A DNA stretch of 64,000 bases from Epiperipatus broadwayi (lineage: Eukaryota > Onychophora > Udeonychophora > Euonychophora > Peripatidae), in contig JAQFVV010000031.1 of assembly GCA_028023455.1 (NCBI GenBank), forward strand, positions 2,296,001 to 2,360,000, given 5' to 3'. Numbering within the stretch: position 1 is the stretch's first letter; each line of letters begins with the position of its first letter. Positions 48,394 to 60,187 of the stretch are shown in pieces. The position numbers and the translations under genes were made by a program. The notes beneath the pieces were generated by a model. That model did not search any database. It was not told where the DNA came from and was given only the letters and a program-made list of their open reading frames with translations.

Positions 48394-49967
48394 GATCAGT
48401 GGTCTTCAACTTTTTCACACCTGCAGACCGGCAAAAATAAGGATAAAATTTCACAGACCGGCAAAAGTTTACAGATAAATTTTCTTAAAAATGTAACCTG
48501 CTTAGCCTTAGATAAGCATAATTGTTATAACAGACCAAAACAGCACACTAGTTATTGTGTATTGTAATGATGTTGCTTACTTTCACATGCTGAACACTCT
48601 TTCTCGAGTTGCGCAGTCATATTGCTACAGAAAACAGTACAATAACAATCGAACTCATTAATGTGCTTGCATTTCTACATTTATTATTTCAATATTAAAA
48701 CATGCAAGAATAAAATGTTATTCACCTGAATGTTGGGCAATATCACGCTAGTGTAATTACATGACAATGATTATGATAAATGTTGAGAAATACCTTGTCT
48801 TCACTGAGACAAAAGATAGAGACCAAAGTTATTTTTTTGTTTGCTTTATTTTTTAAAAAAAAGCAACAAAAATTGGTTTTAAAAATAAAAGTTTTAGTAT
48901 TTTAGCGGTATATAAATAAAGCCAAAAAAAATATCGGCTTATAGGCAAAAAAAAAGTGGGTGTATTTTTAAACAAAAAAAAAAAAAAAAAAGAAAACGAA
49001 ACTTGAAAAAGTCAAGTTTTCTTTTGATCTTATTTTAATTTGGGAATGGGGCTGGATTGAGAAATATTTTGTAAAAGTTAAAGACAATAATTTTTTGGTT
49101 GTTTTTTTTTTAAAAAAAAGGTGATAAAAATTGATTTCAAAAATAAAAGTTAAAGCCAAAAATGATATTTTAATTTTTTGGGGGGAAGTGGGTTGAGAAA
49201 TACTTTATCTTCACTGAGACAAAAGTTATTTTTGGATTGTTTTTATTTTTAAAAAAAGGTAATAAAAACTGGTTTTAAAAATAAAAGTTTTAGTACATCA
49301 GCGGTATACAAAAAAAGGCAAAAAGATATCGCCTTATAGATCAAAGAAAAGGTGGTCATATTTTAAACAAAAAACAAACTGAAACTTGAAAAAGTCAAAA
49401 GTTTTGATCTTACTTTATTGGGGGGGGGTGTATTAAGAAATACTTTGTAAAAGTTAGACATGTTATTTTTTGGTTTTTATTTTTTAAAAAAGGTAATATA
49501 AATAAGTTAAAGCCAAAAAAAACCCACTAATAATGAAATATTAAAAGAGGGAGTAGAAAAAATTTAAGAGATCAAAAAATGTAACGTTACATTTTATATG
49601 ATGTGATGTACTGTAGCTTCACCTTAAACGAAGTCAAGAATCTCTCAGCAATTATGCTGTGATTGGCTATCAAAAGACAAACAGAGGTTGTATAATAAAA
49701 AACTTTTTTTTTTTGAATTTTTTTAGAAAAATAATAAAAAATTTAATTCTACCTCCACCCCCATAAACATATGTGATAAATAGAAAAACAAATTAATTTA
49801 TGTATGATTGATTATATTTTGTTCTGTTTCTTTTTTTTTAATCGGGTAAAAATGCGATGAAAAAATAAATAAAAATTGTTTATATTAATTAAAAGTTTAA
49901 AATCTTATTATTTTATTATTATAAACTTTCTTGCCAGTCTAGCGTGGACTGGTAGAAAATTTCTGCG
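48394..49967 (+). mobile_element. hAT-type non-autonomous element, right tip missing
   Basis: Starts CAGTGGTCTTCAAC, a typical hAT tip, followed by two GCAGACCGGCAAAA-type blocks. It ends with GGACTGGTAGAAAATTTCTG then CGGCCCGGCA, the usual subterminal text of such elements, but the expected GTTGAAGACCACTG tip is absent. After 49967 the sequence resembles the interrupted 335-bp repeat (TTTAGCTTTGAGCATTTTTA). No transposase and no target duplication found. Confidence 0.65.
48786..49515. repeat. minisatellite with alternating subunits inside hAT element
   Basis: Four related subunits begin near 48786, 49055, 49192 and 49433 with (G/A)AGAAATA-(C/T)-TTTGT-type text. Subunits 1 and 3 share CTTCACTGAGACAAAAG and GCGGTATA. 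Subunits 2 and 4 share TTTGTAAAAGTTA. The pattern is therefore A-B-A-B with a period of about 0.4 kb. Confidence 0.7.
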
Positions 49968-50315
49968 GCCCGGCACTCACCATTTTGATTTGATTTAGCT
50001 TTGAGCATTTTTACACTTACACATGATACATAAAGAATATACATCTTATAGCAGAAATACCTAATGATATACACATATATATATATCAACTATAAATGAC
50101 CAATCAATTTAAAGCATGATACAATTTTACATTTTCATTTACTGTCCAACATTAAAAACTTAAAAATAAGATAAAATTTTTTTTTATAATAAATGCTTTT
50201 ATTTACCAAGCGCACTAAAACAACAAAAAATAATTGTTTGTTCAACCACAATTAGAGTTTTTACATTTAACTCGAAATAAAAACCATGGGGAGATCCAGA
50301 AATTAAATAAGTCAA
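49968..50315. other. remainder of 335-bp-type repeat and A/T-rich DNA
   Basis: Begins with a diverged piece of the 335-bp unit (49985-50040), then featureless. Confidence 0.45.
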
Positions 50316-50319
50316 GGTT

Positions 50320-51020
50320 TATGTAAATAGTAAACAAAATAAAAACAATATATTTATTAATGATAATATTAATGAATATGTATATATTTAATACATATTT
50401 ATAATATTTTCTGAAATGTAAATTAATAAGCTTATATTTATTTTGATAATAAATATAGTAAATAAATTAAACATATTACTTAAGTTTTGCAAAATATATT
50501 TTTAAATATTTAACAATATTTGTGCTAATATAACCTTTTAAAAAAATTTCTCAAGTGTATTCTATACATCACATAGACACATTGAGAAAATAATATAAGT
50601 ATAATAGAAAGTAATCATCTCAAGTGTAAATTATTTAGATAAGGAATATTTTATTAATTTTCATTTTTGTTAATTATTGTTTTTCCATGATCATTAATAA
50701 TTAAAATATTTACTTATTTATTTATTGTTTATTCACATTTTATATACATTGCAACTGATAAGGAATTCTGCAAGCAAGTTTTTAAAACTTAAATAATATT
50801 GTAAATTAATAAGATATTTATGGTGTAAATAATTTTAATATTGTAAAAAAGTTTAAATTTATTACCTATTTAAAAGCATATTTGAGTTCAAATAAAATCC
50901 ACTTATAATTTAAACTACATTTTAATAATGCACATTAATATAGATCTTGAATCTCTATTTTTTTTATATTTATATTCATATATTATTATTTTATCTAGCC
51001 TGAATATTAGATAAGCATTC
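50320..51020. repeat. duplicated intron segment, copy B part 3
   Basis: Matches 28003-28780: ACAAAATAAAAACAATATAT, AAATTAATAAGCTTATATTT, AGTTTTGCAAAATATATT, CCATGATCATTAATAATTAA. Confidence 0.8.
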
Positions 51021-51074
51021 TACACAGTTCTTTTTTTAAAATTATTATTACAGTACACACACATATATATATAT

Positions 51075-51335
51075 TAGAGGACTGAACTCAAAGAGTGTCA
51101 AGTTCCTTACAACTATCCACTCCATTTTATACAACTGATACAACACATGACCACATACATGTGAAAAAGATAAATGATCTCCAATATATGTATTTCGTGT
51201 TGAACCAATACTCATCAGTTCGTCCAGATCACCATCTCCCACCCACATATACAATCAACGCACAGTTTGTATTAAGGTAGCAAATCTTAAAACTTTAATG
51301 GACAAGTTTCAATATTCTCCAACCTCCAACTCTTC
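51075..51335 (-). repeat. foldback repeat family, copy 1, with hammerhead-like core
   Basis: On the minus strand it contains CTGATGA (51212-51218 on plus), a 5-bp stem GTATT/AACAC around GGTTC with one mismatch, then GAAAT. It shares ordered blocks with copies at 52395-52560 and 52575-52800. Confidence 0.65.
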
Positions 51336-51536
51336 AACCCATTTTTCTGAGGATGGAATTCCCAAAGCCCTTGTTGCTGCCAATATTATTGTTGTACCCA
51401 TGTTGACTTTAAGTCAATCTGACCCCTCACATATAGGACCTTAATATGTCCATTTAAATATACAGAAGAGTTATGGGCAGAATGCAGGCTGAATATGCAA
51501 TATTTAAATACATATATATATATATATTGTCTATAC

Positions 51537-52365
51537 TAGCATTTCTTAACCGTTTTGCTACACGACCCAATAGCTTCATTGAAATAGTTCTGTGACCCAA
51601 ATGTTTATTACATAATTTATAATATAAAATAAAAGAGATATTACATCAACACAGTACTGTATATATATTCGATTCAATTTGATAATATTTATAATGAACA
51701 AATAATTTGTAAGTTAAAAGTTGAGTTAAAGTTAAACTACATACTTTTAATTTAAAAGCTTAACACATTTTGTTAATTACCAAAAAAAAAAAAAAGTTTT
51801 CTTTCCAAATAAGATTTTATTTATATACGAAATACAAACAAAAATTACAAAAATATGAATCTTTTAACAAAATATAATATTCAATTAACTTAACACAGTG
51901 ATTTAGAAAAACGATGTAAATGTAATACATACAAATTTATTTTTTGCTGTTTTAACAACTACACACTAGTTCAAACTATACACTGTGAACTGAGAATATT
52001 TTTACTGAATTCCATCACTGGCGCTGGTTGATGCTTTAGTTGCATTAATTTTCCACCACTGGCACTGGTTGACACTTTGGCTGCATTAATTTTAGTTGCA
52101 TTTTTGGTTGCAATTTTTTGAACAGTTACATTTTGAAAACAATTGCAAAATTTAACATTATGATTATTTAAGGTCAAATTTACAATTGAATTTGAGAAAA
52201 TTACACAAAGCATAGGTAGTACTACTTACTATTTTTTTTTATTAATACTAATATTTTCTTAAAATATAAAAAGATTTTTGCTATCAGATATTTATGTTTT
52301 TATTTCTTGATGCATATTCGCGACCCATTAAAAATTTAATGCGACCAAAAGGTTGAGAAATGCTG
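51537..52365. mobile_element. hAT-type MITE, 829 bp
   Basis: The left tip TAGCATTTCTTAACCGTTTT and the right tip AAAAGGTTGAGAAATGCTG form inverted repeats of the hAT CAG/TAG type, with subterminal CGACCC blocks on both sides. An 8-bp flanking duplication GTCTATAC / ATCTATAC differs at one base. Interior A/T-rich with one duplicated block around CACTGGCRCTGGTTGA (52015-52100). No transposase. It separates two copies of the foldback repeat. Confidence 0.78.
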
Positions 52366-52394
52366 ATCTATACTAAACTTAATGTAATTAGAAG

Positions 52395-52560
52395 GGACAT
52401 GGAATCAGATTTTCAAGCTCTCTACAACTATCCACTCTATCTTATACAACCGATACACATGACCACAACATACATGTGAAAAAGATAAATGATGTGCATT
52501 ATACGTATTTCGTGCAGAGCCAGCAGTTATTTGTTGGTCCAGAAAATCAGTATTCAGTTT
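52395..52560 (-). repeat. foldback repeat family, copy 2
   Basis: Shares CATACATGTGAAAAAGATAA and TATTTCGTGC with copy 1. On the minus strand the GCACGAAAT block is intact but the CTGATGAG block has a short deletion. It forms a palindrome with copy 3. Confidence 0.65.
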
Positions 52561-52574
52561 ATATTAAAATATGG

Positions 52575-52800
52575 AAGGCTGAAGAGTTAGAGTAGATTGA
52601 AGCTTGTTCATTAAAGTATGAAGATCTGCTATCTTAATATAAACTGAGCACTGATTGTATATGTGTGGGAGATGGTGACCTGGATCAACTGATGAGTGCT
52701 GGTTAAGCACAAAATACATGTATTAGAGACTATTTATCTTTTTCACATGTATGTGGTGATGTGTATCAATTGTAGGGAGTTTGAAAGTCTGAGTCCCTTC
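52575..52800 (+). repeat. foldback repeat family, copy 3, with hammerhead-like core
   Basis: Inverted relative to copies 1 and 2. It contains CTGATGA (52689-52695), a perfect 5-bp stem GTGCT/AGCAC around GGTTA, then AAAAT where copies 1 and 2 have GAAAT. Confidence 0.65.
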
Positions 52801-52809
52801 CAATGACAT

Positions 52810-55800
52810 TACGTTTAATATAGATAATATACATGTATTTAAATATTATATGGTATATATATATGAATTGCTAATCACACTCCATTAAAAGTGCATAGTG
52901 TAAAATCAAACATATAGTTTACATCATGATAATATTTTGCTCTATATCCAGTTACCTCACATTCTAACATCAGATATTCAAGAAATATAGTCTTGGTATT
53001 CAATATTTTAAATTGTATGTGTTGAAATATGTTTCATACTTTTCATGTATTGTGTGATTAATTTGCACATCTTCTGATTCTACAAACAAACAAAAAAAAG
53101 ACTAATAGACTTATTGCTAATGAGTTTATAAAAAGTTTGAGCGCCAGAACTGCAAGCGCAGAATCAATCCTAGAATTTCCCAATCCCAAGTCGCTTGCTC
53201 TACTGCCGCGCCAACTACACAGGGTTCTATCTATAATGCAATATAAGTCATGCATAATCTAATAGATGGTGAATATATTTGAATGCTCAATTTGTGTAAC
53301 ATATATAAGAGATCCAATTTTATATTAAAAATTTTGAGTATAATAATTAACTATTCATTTATTAGCTATTTATACCTATGTATATTATATACATCAACAA
53401 AAGAGTCATGACACTCCCAATAAATCAAAAATGATTCTAGGAATGGGAATATAATGTGATAACTACTGATTATTCAAGCTTTCAACAGATGGCTTTAGAA
53501 TAAATTGAAGAGATTCACTCCAAAAAGCAAATATTGTAAATATATGCATTTTTCTAAGTTAATGAAATAGAACTAGCTACCTAAAGGTAGATGAGGCAAT
53601 ATGGATTATAAGTAATCAAATAGTTAATAGGTCAGAAAATGACATGATACCAGAGTACAACAATATAAACTGAGAGTCAATACAGAAATTTTTAATTATA
53701 AAATCCATCATTAATATTATTTCCACCACACAGGGCTAGCACTGAAATCAAGGTTGATAATATCTGAAATAATTTTCATTTTCAGACATTGCTTCGAATG
53801 TTAAGTGAATTTAAATAATTGAATATCACTTGATTTTCTCATGTAAAAGTAACTTGCAAAACCAGATATAATTAAAAAAAAAACAAACATTAGAAGTGAA
53901 TTATGTTCTTTCTCATATTGTCAGTAACTCATCATCTAAGATTTGTTAAAATCTTTGACGTGACTTGCTATAATAGATATGACTTATTTATAGATTTAGC
54001 TCTCATTTTTATTTTAACATTTTTTCCATTACCCCCCCCCCCCATTTATTATAATAATGATGAAAAGTGTCAAAATGGAAATAAATCTTAAAATAATTGA
54101 ATGCAGATATTGTTGAATACTAATATCAACAAGGAAAAGCCACATATCCTGCTGCAGGAATGCATAAGCATGATGAATTGAAATCTGAAATGTTTGGTAA
54201 TTTTTTCTAAAATAAAATTTACATCTAAATTTGCCTCAATCTATTCCAGACAATCTTAAATTAAAATACAATTCGGTCATTATTTAAAACAATTGACATA
54301 TTACTCATGACCCATTACTCATAATCTTGATAAAAGATTTTCTAGAAGCCTGACTAAGATAAATAAATGTGGTTAATATCAAACAATCAAAATAGGTAAA
54401 AAAAAAAAAAAAAAGGAATTTGGAAAAATGCTAAATAGCAAATAATTACAATTTAGAATACATAAAGTGTATTATCATTTGATCACAGTATTCAGATGTC
54501 TAGTTACTCAATATCTTCAGGTAAAGTAAATGAAAAAACACTACCAACAAAATAAACATTAACAAATTATTTAAATGTGTACAATTGATTTCTTAATTTT
54601 TCAATATCCTGCTGCTTATTTTCCCTGCAGGCAAAAATATTAAATAAGAATACTCCAATCACATGTTAAAACTGTCGAATTCTGTTTATTCAAGAAGTGC
54701 ATTAGTAACAACTCCTGGTGGAACAAACCACTTCAAGATAATTGAAAAATAGCAGAAAAAGTTATAAATTCAGATGTGAATCTAAAAAGATAAGATTTGT
54801 GATTAACTGATCTAATACATATTTTGACTAAATTCACAAAAATCATATCATTACTCTTTACACTTTTCTTCCATTTGGCTAATAAAAACAATATCTATAA
54901 TGCCTCTTGATTTTATAAGACCTCACAGTTTTTTGTGAACTTCGATCTGTGACTGGAAGCAACCTATTTCAATAAAATTCTTGAAAAGCTGTAACCATTA
55001 CTGATATTTTACTGTAATTAATTACTACAATCTTTTCTCTTGCTTTTATTTTTATAAATTTGAATAATAGAATAGTATTCTTTAAATTAACGGAGCAATT
55101 TAATGAGTTCACATATTCTAAAAATATACAATGGTTTTGAGATAACATATTGCCTCTATATTTTAGAATTACTCTCAATATTGAACCAGAATCGTTATTA
55201 ACCTTTCCATTTTTAAGATTATAACCATCTCTTTTAACTCATCTAACTGGATAATCTTTCCTAAATAAATGGGTCAAATGAATTTATCATTAAAAGCTAT
55301 TATTTAAATTCTTGTAGCATTATTCAAAAGGTGATCAAAATATTTTTTCTATCTGACTAAAATAGCCCTTATAATCTTGTAAAAAGTATTATTTCTTAAT
55401 TTAATAGGATTATCATGACATCATTTTCTTGATTCAAATTATTTTAAATACAACAAAATTCAAGTTTTCTTATCATTTGTTTAGTTTATTTTAAGCAAGT
55501 CACCAATAAGAGAATAATTATCAAAGAATTACAGCAAGTTTACTCACAACTACAACACATTTTTTAAAGAAATTCCATGCCTCAGTAACATGATGCTCTT
55601 GAAAATTCAAATTGACAATATTTATGTTTAATAATCATTTTGAAATTTAGCAAGAATAGCAGTTGTTTCTAAAAAAACACAAAACAAATATCCAATATGC
55701 TTGGTATAATAACAATTTTTTAATGTAATTATCACTTTGACCTTGGATATGAATTAATAAAATCTGCACCTATAAATATTGGTATAGTATTAACTTCTTT

Positions 55801-56411
55801 TACATGGTAAATATTTAATAGATAGATTTGTAACTATTGTTAGCTAAAGAATAAAATAAGAAAATCACCGAACTCTCAAACAGCAAACACATAGCCTAAC
55901 TTACGTGAAGATATCTTCATCTTGGAATAAATTATTTAAGCAGATATTTTCAGTAAATTATTTTAATGAATATTTCTAACCAAAAGACTCAAATACTTTT
56001 AAAAATTTAAGTTACTAAATTGAACCTCATTTAATTTACTTAAAAAACAACATTATTTCAGCATTATTAACACAATTTTCGCAATGGATAAGAATGTATT
56101 CCTGATGTACATATGATTAATACATGATTTTTAGATGAAAGTAGTTTCAAACATCAAAAAGTTTTTAGCATAGGGTGCTGTGATGAAGCAAATTACTACC
56201 TCAACACAAATTACTAATGTGTCTGATATTTAAAAATTTATTTAAAAATAAAATTATAATCATTCAAAATTTAATTCTCATGCTACTAAAAACAAACTTA
56301 GGTATTAGTATATTGAATAAATATTTGTTTTGTTATATTAGTTCAAAGAAACAAACATAATTCAATTAAGGTGAACTTACACAATATTAATGAATATCTT
56401 TAACTTTTTAC
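52810..56411. other. end of FARSB intron 3
   Basis: Contains a tRNA-like fossil at 53139-53227, a C-run near 54032-54043 and, at about 54880-55500, text that may be an antisense retroelement fossil, but no diagnostic motif was found. Otherwise A/T-rich. Confidence 0.55.
53139..53227 (-). repeat. tRNA pseudogene or SINE head
   Basis: On the minus strand, TAGTTGGCGCGGCAGTAGAG fits an A box, TTGGGA fits a proline-type anticodon loop, and GGATTGATTC fits a degraded B box at tRNA-like spacing. The anticodon stem does not pair, so it is not a functional tRNA gene. It is a GC-rich island in A/T-rich DNA. Confidence 0.5.
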
Positions 56412-56506
56412 CTATTGGCAGGAATCTCAATTCTAAAGATTATGTCCTCTGATACAGTCTGATTTTTTTCCTTTTCCTCATTGGCAAGAAGAACATTCTC
56501 AGTAGT
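56412..56506 (-). CDS. FARSB: FARSB exon (IEIPANR segment)
   Basis: A 95-nt exon, acceptor TTTCTTTCAG, donor GTAAAA. It starts in phase 0 and reads TTENVLLANEEKEKNQTV, then SEDIIFRIEIPAN, leaving AG for the next arginine. Human FARSB has TSEKEII at the start and VVLYKIDVPANR at the end. The charged, low-complexity middle differs, as expected for this loop. The donor is non-optimal (GTAAAA), and the following intron is about 30 kb and carries most of the mobile DNA in the window. Confidence 0.93.
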
Positions 56507-56649
56507 CTGAAAGAAAATTTTTTTTTTATGTTATACAGCTACAACAAATTTTGTTAAAAAATTACATATATTATTTTACACATACACACATATATAAATA
56601 AGCATACATATAAATATAAATGCTTCCAATAAAAATAGATATTTTAAAG

Positions 56650-56770
56650 AACTTCATAGAGTAGTCAATATATCTATCTGTAAAATCTATGACCTGGGTT
56701 CGAATCTAAAGAAAATGTGTATTTTTTTTTTCACAGACAGATGGCTCATAAACAATTGTTAGTTGTTCTT
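56650..56770 (+). repeat. tRNA-derived SINE-like fossil
   Basis: Has the clearest B box of the window, GACCTGGGTTCGAATCT (about 56690-56706), preceded by AGAGTAGTCAATATATCTAT. Weaker relatives on the minus strand at 15905-15965 and 19140-19200 share TATCTATA and CTTGGGT-type text. Confidence 0.55.
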
Positions 56771-56959
56771 AACTGGAGAATATAGGTTACAGATTAATCT
56801 GGAATATTATTGTAATAGCGTGCAGTCATCATCATTTGTAAGAGAGGTGTCACACTCAATACTTTTGCCAATACTAATACCTCATCTTTTTACTTTTGTT
56901 TTTGAAAAGTTAAATACTTCTAAAGAACATAACTTGTAATATGGCTAAAACATATATTC

Positions 56960-57120
56960 ATTCACAGAGGCACAACTCTCCATACAATAGTACCATTCAG
57001 TGTAAGCCAGAGGAATCAATGGATGCAGAAAGGTTTGTGCATAAAATCCCTACCTAGTGCCTACTCATCCAATATCTCCAGACTGTCTCATCATAAAGAA
57101 TGGTGATCATGTGACATAAA
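56960..57120 (+). repeat. dispersed repeat, copy 2 (CAAAACTCTCC family)
   Basis: Colinear with the minus strand of 11360-11460 across four blocks (see that entry). Confidence 0.65.
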
Positions 57121-58631
57121 TTCATTACCATCAGCCAAGAAAAGCTCACTATAAACAAAGTTCAGCATAAGTTTTTCATTTCGTAAACAATCTAGAAACT
57201 ATTACTATCTTCCACCTTTCAAGAGTAATTTTTTAATCACCAAGTATAAGTCATCAATTATTTTCATTTTCATTTTGTAAAAGATAGCATTTGATATGAA
57301 AATAGCTTTACAGCTAGAATTCTTGATCAGAATTTAGTGGCACTCATATCTTAAGAGAAACAATTGGCTTCTATGTAGGTAATATTGAGCAAACAATAAA
57401 GTCAATTTTAGAACTTTATTGCATAATAAGTTTATAAAACTTGGCAATACTCTATTACAATCATAGAAAATTTTCTTGTAGTGTAGACAGCAGGTAAATC
57501 TTAATTATTTTGAAAACAGAAAATAGTGTTTCATTATAATTCAGAAAATATACACTTTTTAATTGCTATGCAACAGTATACACATTTGAATGATATTCTT
57601 GTCTTAAATTGAATCTATAAGTCCAAAATTTATAAATATACTATTAACAAAATGAAAGTCCATTTACTTTTTGAAATCAAATGAAGTAATGTATGACTGC
57701 TTCAGCTGCTTAAAATGTTCAGTAGTATCAAGAGTGAGAACAAAAATTTACCTTGAAATAGGTATGTACATATTTTGATAAAAATAGTAAAGAACAGTGA
57801 AATAAATCCTAATATACCTTTAAATGTTAGAATAATGGAAATATTACACTTTATAATCCTCCTTTTTTATTTTGTTTAACTGAAATATAACTTTGACATA
57901 GAATTTATTAGAGGAATTATTCAAGATACAAGATGCTAAAAGATAACCTAGAATTACATTAATTGGAAAAATCTATAAAGTTAATTCCCCTCCCTCTCCC
58001 TAAAGAAAAACTTTATTTTCTATACAATATTATCCATGTGTCTTGCTTTTTGCATTGCTATTTCCTATTAAAAACTGAAGTCAAATCAAGTTTTTTGGTT
58101 CCTGCATCCATTAATGAAAGCTACAACATAATGTAGTTTTTTTTAATATATATATAATTAATAGATACAACATCCACATGATCCATCTTTATCTTACCAA
58201 ACAATGAATGAGTAATTATAAATTAATCTTTACATCATAAGATCTACTTGCTAATTATTGGAAGTTCTAAAGAAAGATTGGATAAAAATGAATATTGAGA
58301 CAAATTATTTTTAACAATCTAGATTATAGAAAATATTATTCTTCAAACATTTTATAATATAGCCATATGGATAATTGCTTGAGAAGTTACATAACATTAG
58401 AACATTCAAATAGCAGACTGAACACAACAGTTCCAATTCAACAATCTACAACTTTTTTTTTTTTTTACATTCATTTGGTTAGTACTAAATCTAGAAATTA
58501 ATTCATGAATGTGCCACTAAGCTAAAATGCACAGGGTAAACATTTTAAGATATACATTGAAAATTAATGCTACAATTGCACATAATAATCAGAAAATTAA
58601 ACAAATAAAACAAAAAAGATTAACTACTTAC

Positions 58632-58687
58632 TATTTCATCCAGTTCCAATCCAAATTGAAAGCACAGTTCATCAAATTCTTCATCAC
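58632..58687 (-). CDS. FARSB: FARSB exon (DEEFDELCFQFGLELDEI segment)
   Basis: A 56-nt exon, acceptor ATATAG, donor GTAAGT. Two leading bases (GT) complete a codon begun in the previous exon. It then reads DEEFDELCFQFGLELDEI, which matches human FARSB residues about 21-38 at all but one position. The missing upstream residues number about 20 in human, so the exon carrying the start codon must lie above 58687. The acceptor tract is short in pyrimidines, but the coding match leaves little doubt. Confidence 0.96.
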
Positions 58688-59975
58688 CTATATAACAAAA
58701 ATATTCAAGTATTATATTTACGATAACTAAAAAAAGAATGAATTCTTTGATAACAATTAAAACAATTTTCACAAAATTTTAATAACAAACTAAAATGATT
58801 AATAAAATAATTTTCAGGAATTAAATAAATTTGGTTCGGATGGGATTGACACTAACCTCCAAATAATTTCACCAAGTAAAGTTCACTGGCTTGATAACAA
58901 CTATAATACTTTAAAACTTCAGAAAATTTCACAAAATAAAAGTTGTAACACCAAATTTAAATAAAGTTCAGTGTTTTTTTGCTAAGAATAATTTCTTTTA
59001 AGAGCTATGATATTAAAGTTGTAATACAATCTAAGTTTTTAAATTATTCATAACTGTATAAGCTATTTGGAAAGACATTGGTTAATCAAAACCTTTCAAG
59101 CAATTTGTTTGTGATATATTATATTAATAAATTTATAATAAAAAAATAATAAAAAGCAACAAGAAATCAAACAATTGTTATATAAATAATTTAGTACAAT
59201 ACATTTGTCATAATGAAAGACAGTTTTTTTTCTTTACAAATACTGTAGTTTATTAATACTATGATTACCAATAGTGAATATGTTTGCTATATGATAAATA
59301 TATTTTCATGCATTTCACTTAACAATTTGATGTCTGAAACAATAAATCCCGAAATCCTTTTGCAATTAATATGCTTAAACAAACTATACATTTACATTGT
59401 TAGCAAAACATTTATTTTTCATATATCACTTTACTAATTCCTCAAAATCTAAGAATCCATATCATGAATTATTGCCCAGATAAGACTGCTAGTGATTCTC
59501 AATAGCAATGCATAAACTACATAATCCCTAAAATACCTTTCAAGCATAGCAGTAATCAGGAACATCATAATATTCATCAGAAATTATGCCAAAATTCCAC
59601 ATAAGCTACTACAGAGGATTACAATCCATACTCAAAATGAGTCATTTAGCCTTAACAACAAATATTAGGCAGAAAATTAAAAATCTTCCACAATATGTCC
59701 TTGATTCTAAATAATATTTATCACACCATTAAAGACTTCTTCAATTTACAAAATTCAAATTGAAATCCACTAATGTGAAAAGTCAAGAAGATGGTTAATA
59801 AAAGCATTTACTCAACATTTTTATTGGTGCATGTAGTTTGCTATTAATCAAGACTGATTTTTTTTAGATATCTTAAAGAAACTGAAAAAAAAAAAAAGAT
59901 TTCTTTTGACTAACTCCTTATGTTTTTGAAAATGTTATTATTCACATAGTAAATGAATGTAGATGAATTACTTAC
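58688..59975. other. region between FARSB exon and candidate 5' exon, no gene seen
   Basis: Checked on the minus strand for a start exon of the MPTVxVKRDLLF type and none found. A/T-rich. Confidence 0.6.
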
Positions 59976-60015
59976 ATAAATCATCAGCTAACACGGAGAA
60001 TTTACTGGCTTTTAC
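59976..60015 (-). CDS. FARSB: candidate FARSB 5' exon
   Basis: A 40-nt exon-like segment: donor GTAAGT, acceptor TTTAGAG or TTTAG two bases earlier. It reads VKASKFSVLADDL and leaves one base (T), which with the GT of the next exon gives TGT, so the join reads ADDL-C-DEEFDELC. Human FARSB has VKRDLLFQALGRTYT before DEEF. The shared VK, the hydrophobic spacing and the near-equal length fit, but identity is low. Phase compatibility supports it. It contains no start codon, so either the open frame continues upstream (Met codons do occur in this frame up to about 60177) or a further exon supplies it. It could be a chance match. Confidence 0.45.
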
Positions 60016-60187
60016 CTCTAAATTTAATACCAAAAAACACCACAATTTACTCCTCATATGATTCATAATTCTTAATTGAGATATCAATTGAGTTTTCTTG
60101 AAGGCAAGATAAACAGATGTATATATGTACATGATAGTTAATTCTTTTTTATGTTTATAATAATCATAGCAGACCAAAATAAATTAC

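Larger units (their letters stand above)
56507..58631. other. FARSB intron with SINE-like copy and dispersed repeat
   Basis: Contains the tRNA-like fossil at 56650-56770 and the CAAAACTCTCC-family copy at 56960-57120. Nothing else recognised. Confidence 0.75.
2927..60015 (-). other. FARSB: FARSB locus (phenylalanine--tRNA ligase beta subunit), partial
   Basis: The exons listed separately below were joined by hand. Every junction has AG acceptor and GT donor dinucleotides and a consistent codon phase. The conceptual product follows eukaryotic cytosolic PheRS beta in order, with landmarks [65 protein letters not shown] and DHSKISLNTKNVFIE. In the family, beta pairs with FARSA (alpha) as an alpha2-beta2 enzyme that charges tRNA-Phe in the cytosol, and the B3/B4 region of beta hydrolyses mischarged Tyr-tRNA-Phe. 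The C-terminal half is not in the window. There are no internal stops in any exon, so this looks like a live gene rather than a pseudogene. Introns range from 0.9 to 30 kb. Confidence 0.93.

Noticed and set aside
48786-49515. CRISPR-like array
   Set aside because: Direct repeats are long, diverged and without unique short spacers. The setting is a eukaryotic hAT-type element.
53139-53227. Functional tRNA-Pro gene
   Set aside because: A- and B-box-like blocks exist but the anticodon stem does not pair, so it was recorded only as a tRNA-like fossil.
59968-60177. Whole 69-codon minus-strand frame as a gene
   Set aside because: Only its last 13 codons look like coding sequence bounded by splice sites. 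The upstream part is low-complexity intron-like text.
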